Below are positions 58,388-64,000 of a stretch of 64,000 nucleotides of DNA, one piece after another. The number at the start of each line of letters is the position of its first letter. Within the stretch, counting starts at the first letter, position 1. Source of the DNA: Ricinus communis. Its lineage: Eukaryota; Streptophyta; Magnoliopsida; Malpighiales; Euphorbiaceae. The notes beneath the pieces are model-generated. The model searched no databases. It saw only the letters and a list, made by a program, of their open reading frames with translations, and had not been told where the DNA came from. The stretch spans positions 5,332,001-5,396,000 of the forward strand of contig NC_063264.1 in the NCBI RefSeq assembly GCF_019578655.1. The letters run 5' to 3'. Position numbers and translations under genes: made by a program.

Positions 58388-60659
58388 AACTCTATCCTTT
58401 GAAAATTGACAACTCTCTGCCAATGATGCATGTGTTGTGCCACATTAATATTCAACAATCAAATTAAACTACTGAAATCCTTAAATTATAAATCCTCATG
58501 CCATACATTAGATGCATGTGTAAGATACTGCCTTACCTAAAATGCATCATTCTTTAACATGATGAACCAAGCCAAAACTATACTAGATTTAAAACAGATC
58601 TAGGTGGATATGAGTGCCAAGCCAAGATTTTTGGATTGATGGAACAAAAATTCCCGTTAATTTGTAAAATTAAAATAAAATAATCCTGAAACCAAGTCTA
58701 ACAACAATGATATTGGAGGGAGACAGAACTTGAATGGCTACACAACCCAAGTCTTCGATACCCTTAATTCTCTACCATAAAGTGCATATGAGTAGTATGT
58801 AGTATAATTAGTTTGCAATTTTGATATAGGAATAATACTGGTTAGATTAATTTAGTGTGATGAAAAAGGTGATTAATTAGTCAAAAAAAGGGAAAAAAGA
58901 AACAGCAAAATGAAGTCAAAACACAGTCAACTTACTTGTATAAGCAAGATTTTCTGGTAGAGACAGCTTCTATTTTTTTTTTTTTTTTTTCTCTTCTCAT
59001 GAAAAGCAAAAAAATCAAAAAGAGAGTTGGGTTTTTGTTGGGTCTTAGTAGCAGTAGTGGAAGTCTCAAAAATACCAAGGAGACTTGACATTGACTTGGT
59101 CACTTTCAAAATTAAGCAGGGAAGCTAATGTGGAGACTTGACATCGACTTGATCACTCTCAAAATTAAGCAGGGAAAGCTAAGGTTGATTCTTTTGTTAA
59201 TTGATTTTAGATGATGACTTGTAATATTTTTATCAACTCAGAAAAGGTGAATTATATCAATTATGAGTGAACTAAATACTGATTCTTTTAATACAGAATT
59301 TTAATTTGCTAATATCCAATAATTCAGATTCAAACTTTTAGTTATGGGAATTGATCAAACCACAATTGATGACTCAAGAAACTAATTCTATCGTACCAAA
59401 GTTAAAACCCGAGATTATATTACTAATCTTAGTAAAAGCAGAATATGTAAGCAATGAATAAATGGTAAATTTCAATGTGAATAATGTGTTTGGCTGTCTC
59501 TATTATGACTGACTGGTAAATTATCATGATCATGGTAACTTCATATAAATAATATGTAGCCTACCTATTCCACACTCGGACACTGAGAATATATTTGAGA
59601 TTGCTGGTAGCTGTTGAAATTAAGATTGCTATAAAGTTAAATATGGATTTTTAAGAAAATATTTTTCAAAGGCAAGATTTGACACTGCCATTTTTCTAAC
59701 ACAAGAGGAGGCCCCTACCAATACAAAGTATGAATAACTAAGCATTGAATAAAGACTGCCAATTCTTCAACTACTAATGGTTTAGTTCCATTTCCTCACC
59801 GGTGAAAACCACAGCAACTCCCTTCAGTTTGGATCATTTTATGGTGTTGTGTTATTCATTAAAATTTGAGATTAATTTTAGTCCTTATAGATTTAAAATA
59901 TGTCACATGCAAAACAAAATATCAATCACATAAAATGTAAGTATGTTTTTCATATTTATTTTATTTTTTTCTTTTTAATAAAAATACCGGCTGAATCGCT
60001 GTTATAATTGAGAGAAAATATACTAAAGTGTAGATCTATTTAAAATTTAAATACAGATCGAAATATTTAAATTTTTCTACTATGAGCCTCGCCTGACCTA
60101 TTTATATAAATTTAGAATTTTAATTAAATTAAATTCACTTTTTATATATACAAACCTTTGATTATAAATTAAACTAGATTTTTCTTAATCTAAGCTTCAA
60201 CAAATTTAAAGTAAAATATAAGATGTTTTAAGTTCGAAAAAATATTTCTTAGTGTACATAATTCTAAATCATGCTCGATAGAATCTTTAATGATGATAAA
60301 ATACAATTTTAGAAATTCTAATACATATATATATTCAAGTAAAATTCTTTATCTAGATTTAATATATGTCTTCACCTATACATCAAACTGATATGATAGA
60401 CATATATTTATTGATTTTAAATAATAAAATATATATCAATTATTTAATATCAAAATTATAAAATATATAAACCAAGAAAAACGAGTAATCCGACAGCCCA
60501 TGTGTAGTAAGCAGGTCTGACAAGACCGAGTCTTCTGTCTTTCACTCTCAATCTATTATTGCGAACTGGCTAACTTGACCCAGTAAAAGTTAAATAGTAA
60601 AATGTAAACTAAAATCCTAGAATTTAAGAAGTGAGTCCATGAAGAAAGTTAAAAGAGTT
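58388..60659. other. DUF247 upstream region, no gene seen
   Basis: Contains a poly-T tract at 58973-58990, a two-copy tandem repeat at 59079-59184 and general AT-rich sequence. A 60-codon minus-strand frame at 58927-59109 is low complexity (lysine run) and is not called. Confidence 0.45.
59079..59184 (+). repeat. Tandem repeat, 53-bp period, two copies
   Basis: GGAGACTTGACATTGACTTG at 59079 and GGAGACTTGACATCGACTTG at 59132, each continuing with ATCACTxTCAAAATTAAGCA-type sequence and AGGGAA. Copies differ at only a few positions. Each contains TTGAC cores, the centre of W-box sites. It lies about 0.7 kb upstream of the DUF247 start codon. Confidence 0.9.
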
Positions 60660-60667
60660 GTAGGGAG
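60660..60667. repeat. Target-site duplication, left (GTAGGGAG)
   Basis: Exact 8-bp match to 62108-62115 on the other side of the element at 60668-62107. Confidence 0.85.
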
Positions 60668-62107
60668 TAGGGCTAAGCATGAATTTCAGTGATTCCCGCC
60701 CGAACTGAATAACCGTACCGAAAAATACCAGAACCGAAATAACTGAAATTTTTTATAACCAAATTAAACTGATCCGAATTTTTTTACTATTACAGTATGG
60801 TACTGGTTCTTTAGTAAAAACCGTACCATAATCGTACCAAAACCGATCCGTCTTGTACTGATCCGAACCAAACCATAGAGCCGAATTTTTTACATATACT
60901 TATTAATAATTATTTATATTATATAAATAATACCTATTAAAAATAACTATAATATTATAGAATACTTTACACTCTATAAAAAAATTATTTTATATTTATC
61001 ATTTTATATAATTCAAGCAATTATTATTGAAATAAGAAAAAAATACTACATATTAAAAGTAACTATGATATTATAATGTACTTTATACTCTATAAAAAAA
61101 TATAAGTTATATATTAGTATATCATATAGTATACTGATACTAATATATATTATTCTAATACTAAATTTATAATTTACTATCTACTAACTTAACCCTAAAA
61201 ACTTTTCTTACCACATACTACAAGCTTATACCTAACAATTTGAACAGACCGTCTTTCTTTTTAGAACACAGCGCCGCACCTCCCATTTTGCAATTCAGAA
61301 AGATAAAATCCTAGGGCAAATATTTAGACAGAAAATCAAAAGGAAGAAAGAAAAAATTGGCTCATGTAGACATCTTCGTATTTAAAACACACTGCCGCAC
61401 CTCTCAATTTTCAATTTAGAAAGACAAAATTCCTAAGGTAAATTTCTGGACAGAAAATCAAAAGGAAGAAGGAAAAAATTGGCTCACGTAGACGTCTTCC
61501 TCTTTAGCGCCACACATAATTGGCTCATAGAAAGCAGAAGCAAGAATTGGCTCGCGTAGACGTCTTCCTCTTTAGCGCTCTCTCTTCCCATAATTGTGCC
61601 ATCATTGCTTAGTCTCGGGTATTTTTTTTTTTACTTTTTTACTTTTATTTTTGTTGGGTAGATTGTTGGCTGCAACTGCGAAAAATATTTTATTTTAAGG
61701 ATTGCCATCTGTAAAATATTTTTATGCTAGAAGTAACATAAATTTTAATGGTTTATATTTGAATATTGAATGAATTATTATATTTACAAGTGACTGAATT
61801 GCAAAACATGTTGTTCAAGAATGTAATTGCAATTCTAATTCAGATTTTCATGCTACTTTCTTTAGGTTGATAATTATATTTTCTCTAAATATATTTGATT
61901 AAAGATGAGATTAAAGTTGTATTTTTAAAATTTTTTAGAACCGAAAATAGCACCGAACTGAACTATATTTAACCGTAAAAATTTGTACAATAGAGTATAG
62001 ATCCTTTTATGTTTAGTATGATATTGGTACCTTCGACTTTAAAAAAACCGAGGTTTAGTATAGTACTGGTGATTTATAAATAACCGAATTGGACCCGCTC
62101 AACCCTA
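60668..62107. mobile_element. Non-autonomous hAT-type DNA transposon (1440 bp)
   Basis: Terminal inverted repeats TAGGGCTAAGC (left) and TAGGGTTGAGC (right, reverse complement) and an exact 8-bp duplication GTAGGGAG, the diagnostic size for hAT elements. Subterminal regions are rich in ACCGAA/CCGTACC motifs on both sides, as often seen for transposase-binding repeats. Inside are two tandem duplications, one AT-rich at about 60930-61110 and one GC-richer at 61261-61580. No transposase frame. The exact flank suggests fairly recent insertion. Confidence 0.85.
61261..61580 (+). repeat. Internal 121-bp tandem repeat plus partial third copy
   Basis: TTAGAACACAGCGCCGCACC at 61261 and TTAAAACACACTGCCGCACC at 61382 begin the two units. 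Both continue through GACAGAAAATCAAAAGGAAG and AAAAAATTGGCTCA to a GTAGAC(A/G)TCTTC tail. A third partial copy (about 61536-61579) repeats AATTGGCTCGCGTAGACGTC. Much richer in G+C than the rest of the transposon. Confidence 0.85.
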
Positions 62108-62115
62108 GTAGGGAG
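62108..62115. repeat. Target-site duplication, right (GTAGGGAG)
   Basis: Pairs exactly with 60660-60667. Confidence 0.85.
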
Positions 62116-62863
62116 AGTGGGAACAATTATTATGGCAATATGAGTCATGGTGCAACAGTTATTATCTTGATTCTCAAAAAAATAACAGAGAGAAAAGAAA
62201 AAAGCATAGCAAACTTCAAACAAGCGTGAACATGAATCCTTATAATTTGAAAAACTATTGACGTAAATTAAACTGAAATCGGTTCAAATGAAAGAGGTTT
62301 ACCAAATTAAAATTAAACTTGTAAATAGGCTCACTTTTGCCGGATAGCTTAAGCCAATCACTCTTTTTTATAGAACTTTAATTTCTTTTAAGAAATTATA
62401 TAATGTTCAAATTTAATTGAATATTCATATATTGGAAATCAGAAATAAAATTTATTATTTTATTTTACTTTTTAAAATATGTTTACAGTGGGTGTTTTAC
62501 TCATAATTTGATTTGGTTAAATTTAAATTAAAACCTTACAATGAAAATTTTTGTACTTATTTAATGAAAAAGTTAAATTCTAATCTTTTTGATCCTTGAA
62601 ATAAATTTAGAAAGTGAATGCTTTTAGGTCTTGGTGAAAGTTACTCTGTGAAGATGAACCTGATACAGTTTCCTAGCACAACACAATATAAATGGAATTG
62701 AAAGAAAGGAAATTATGTGTAATGATGAACATACGAAATGCCAAGGAAAGCACTACTAGAAATCACAGAATATGCATATGATATCACAATAAGCCCGTGA
62801 TGGTTCAAGGAAAAGGACATGTCGGAATGTGTTCGACTATGGAATGATAAAGACTTAAAATGC
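62116..62863. other. AT-rich DNA between two transposons, no gene seen
   Basis: No long open frame and no recognisable RNA gene. Confidence 0.4.
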
Positions 62864-63608
62864 TAGGGGTGTGAAAATGGATTATCAAATGCCAACCAGA
62901 TTCGTTAAACATGAAAATTGAGCCTTAATAGATTTGGGTCAGTAAATGGATTGATCCATTTATGACACCGCTTGAAACGAGCCGTGTAACTGGTTGACTT
63001 GCGAATCCATTGTAGCTGTTTAATTTTTCGTGTCGTATTGGGTCGTGTCAATCCGACCCAATCTATAAATTTTAAAAAATAAAAGATAAAATAACCATAT
63101 ATAAAAGTGAAAGTAAATAAAAATAAAATAGCTAAAAAGTAAAATATAACAAGTAAGACTTAATTAGTACGACGATCCTAATAAAGTTTTTTTACTAATT
63201 TATTTTTGTCCCACCCCTTTCACAAAAAAATAAAAATAAAACCCTAACAAAATAATTTGATACTATTTATATGAATTTTAAAAATATCCCTTACAAATAG
63301 CTGCAAATTTTATTTATTATTTGATATTGTCTCCTATTGATTTAAAAAAATATAATTTTTTTGTATATTAAATACGTTAAATCTTATGCTATTTATATAA
63401 TAAGTTAAGCCGGTTGTGTTAGGTTTATAATCCATACACGATCCTTTAAATATATGTATTATATGTGTCGTTTTTAGGTTACCCATTAAGAATTGGTATC
63501 ATATTAGAGTTAAGATAAATTGACACGATTACTAAATGAGTCGTATTAGTATTAACTCTAACCGTGTCACTTGAATAAGTCATCTACGAACACATTTTGA
63601 CACTCCTA
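62864..63608. mobile_element. Second non-autonomous hAT-type element (745 bp)
   Basis: Ends TAGGGGTGTGAAAATGG (left) and TAGGAGTGTCAAAATGT (right, reverse complement), a very common plant hAT terminus, matching at 14 of 17 positions. Subterminal GGTCGTGTCAATCCGACCC and ACCGTGTCA-type motifs occur inside. Candidate 8-bp flanks (TAAAATGC and AATAATGT) agree at five positions only, so this copy is older than the one at 60668. No transposase. Confidence 0.7.
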
Positions 63609-64000
63609 AATAATGTGAGCAAAAGATTGAGCCCTCGGCGAAATTCGAAGGACATGTCTCCTCAGAATAGAATGGCAATTCATGATTTAGCTGCTTCATG
63701 ATAGTATTGGAGTTCCCAAATGATCAAAACATAAGAATGACTGTAGTAGCTAGCTAGCTGGGGAAAGCCTTTGGCATACTCCAATACAATGACGTTGAAA
63801 ATCAAAATGAAAGACACCAAGCTTATACTTCAAAAAAAAATTTACAGGCCTCAATGAAACAGGTCCCCCCATTATATATTGAAAGGATCATATACAATAA
63901 ATAAATTCGAGAACCATCACAATACAAATGAAATTTCTCTTTGTATATAAAATGGTGTGGGACATAAATGTAAATTCGATCTGATCATCAAAAATAGTGT
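63609..64000. other. Window edge, no gene recognised
   Basis: Less AT-rich than the preceding kilobases, with GTAGCTAGCTAGCTGG near 63747. It may be the 3' flank of a gene beyond the edge, but no exon could be supported. Confidence 0.3.

Noticed and set aside
58388..58423. Twelve extra in-frame codons upstream of the DUF247 ATG
   Set aside because: There is no ATG in this extension (it would begin at TTG) and a stop follows upstream. The ATG at 58387 matches the usual family start.
1..64000. CRISPR arrays, operons, phage or bacterial defence systems
   Set aside because: The window is plant nuclear DNA with spliced genes. The repeats seen are tandem duplications and transposons, with no spaced-repeat array or prokaryotic gene cluster.

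Overview
This is a stretch of nuclear DNA from a flowering plant, most likely a core eudicot. The evidence is small plant-type introns with GT-AG borders and T-rich 3' ends, very AT-rich intergenic DNA with many simple repeats, a plant-only DUF247 gene, plant-type potassium channel beta, pectate lyase, purple acid phosphatase and cytochrome b5 genes, and abundant short DNA transposons. Placement in Malpighiales would fit the protein sequences, but I cannot prove it from sequence alone.

Layout. 1-8.8 kb: AT-rich repeats with a nested short foldback element and no gene. 8.8-11.1 kb: inosine triphosphate pyrophosphatase (+), nine exons, including a 10-nt microexon and an unusual repeat-bearing tail. 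13.8-17.7 kb: pectate lyase (-), seven exons, convergent with the previous gene. 17.8-31.6 kb: about 14 kb without a recognisable gene. 31.6-35.2 kb: two decayed cinnamyl-alcohol-dehydrogenase-like fragments (-) interspersed with three tRNA-Thr(TGT) genes (-). 35.6-39.4 kb: PAP15-type purple acid phosphatase (+), eight exons. 40.3-42.2 kb: tail-anchored cytochrome b5 (+), three exons. 42.8-43.5 kb: long-armed foldback element. 47.5-53.7 kb: voltage-gated K+ channel beta subunit KAB1 (+), five exons, with a second copy of the foldback element in intron 2. 55.9-56.7 kb: a broken duplicate of the last two KAB1 exons. 57.1-58.4 kb: intronless DUF247 gene (-). 60.7-63.6 kb: two non-autonomous hAT-type elements, one with an exact 8-bp target duplication.

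The genes do not form a pathway. They are ordinary single plant genes for nucleotide-pool cleaning, wall pectin cleavage, phosphate release, ER electron transfer and ion-channel regulation. The interest lies in local duplication and decay (CAD fragments, KAB1 copy, tRNA trio), in transposon insertions whose histories can be read inside the window, and in gene-structure oddities (the microexon, the ITPase tail, the PAP 3' end). I found no convincing new biological system. Exon borders come from reading splice sites and family conservation by eye. All seven multi-exon or single-exon coding models close in frame. Positions of repeats without sharp ends are approximate.
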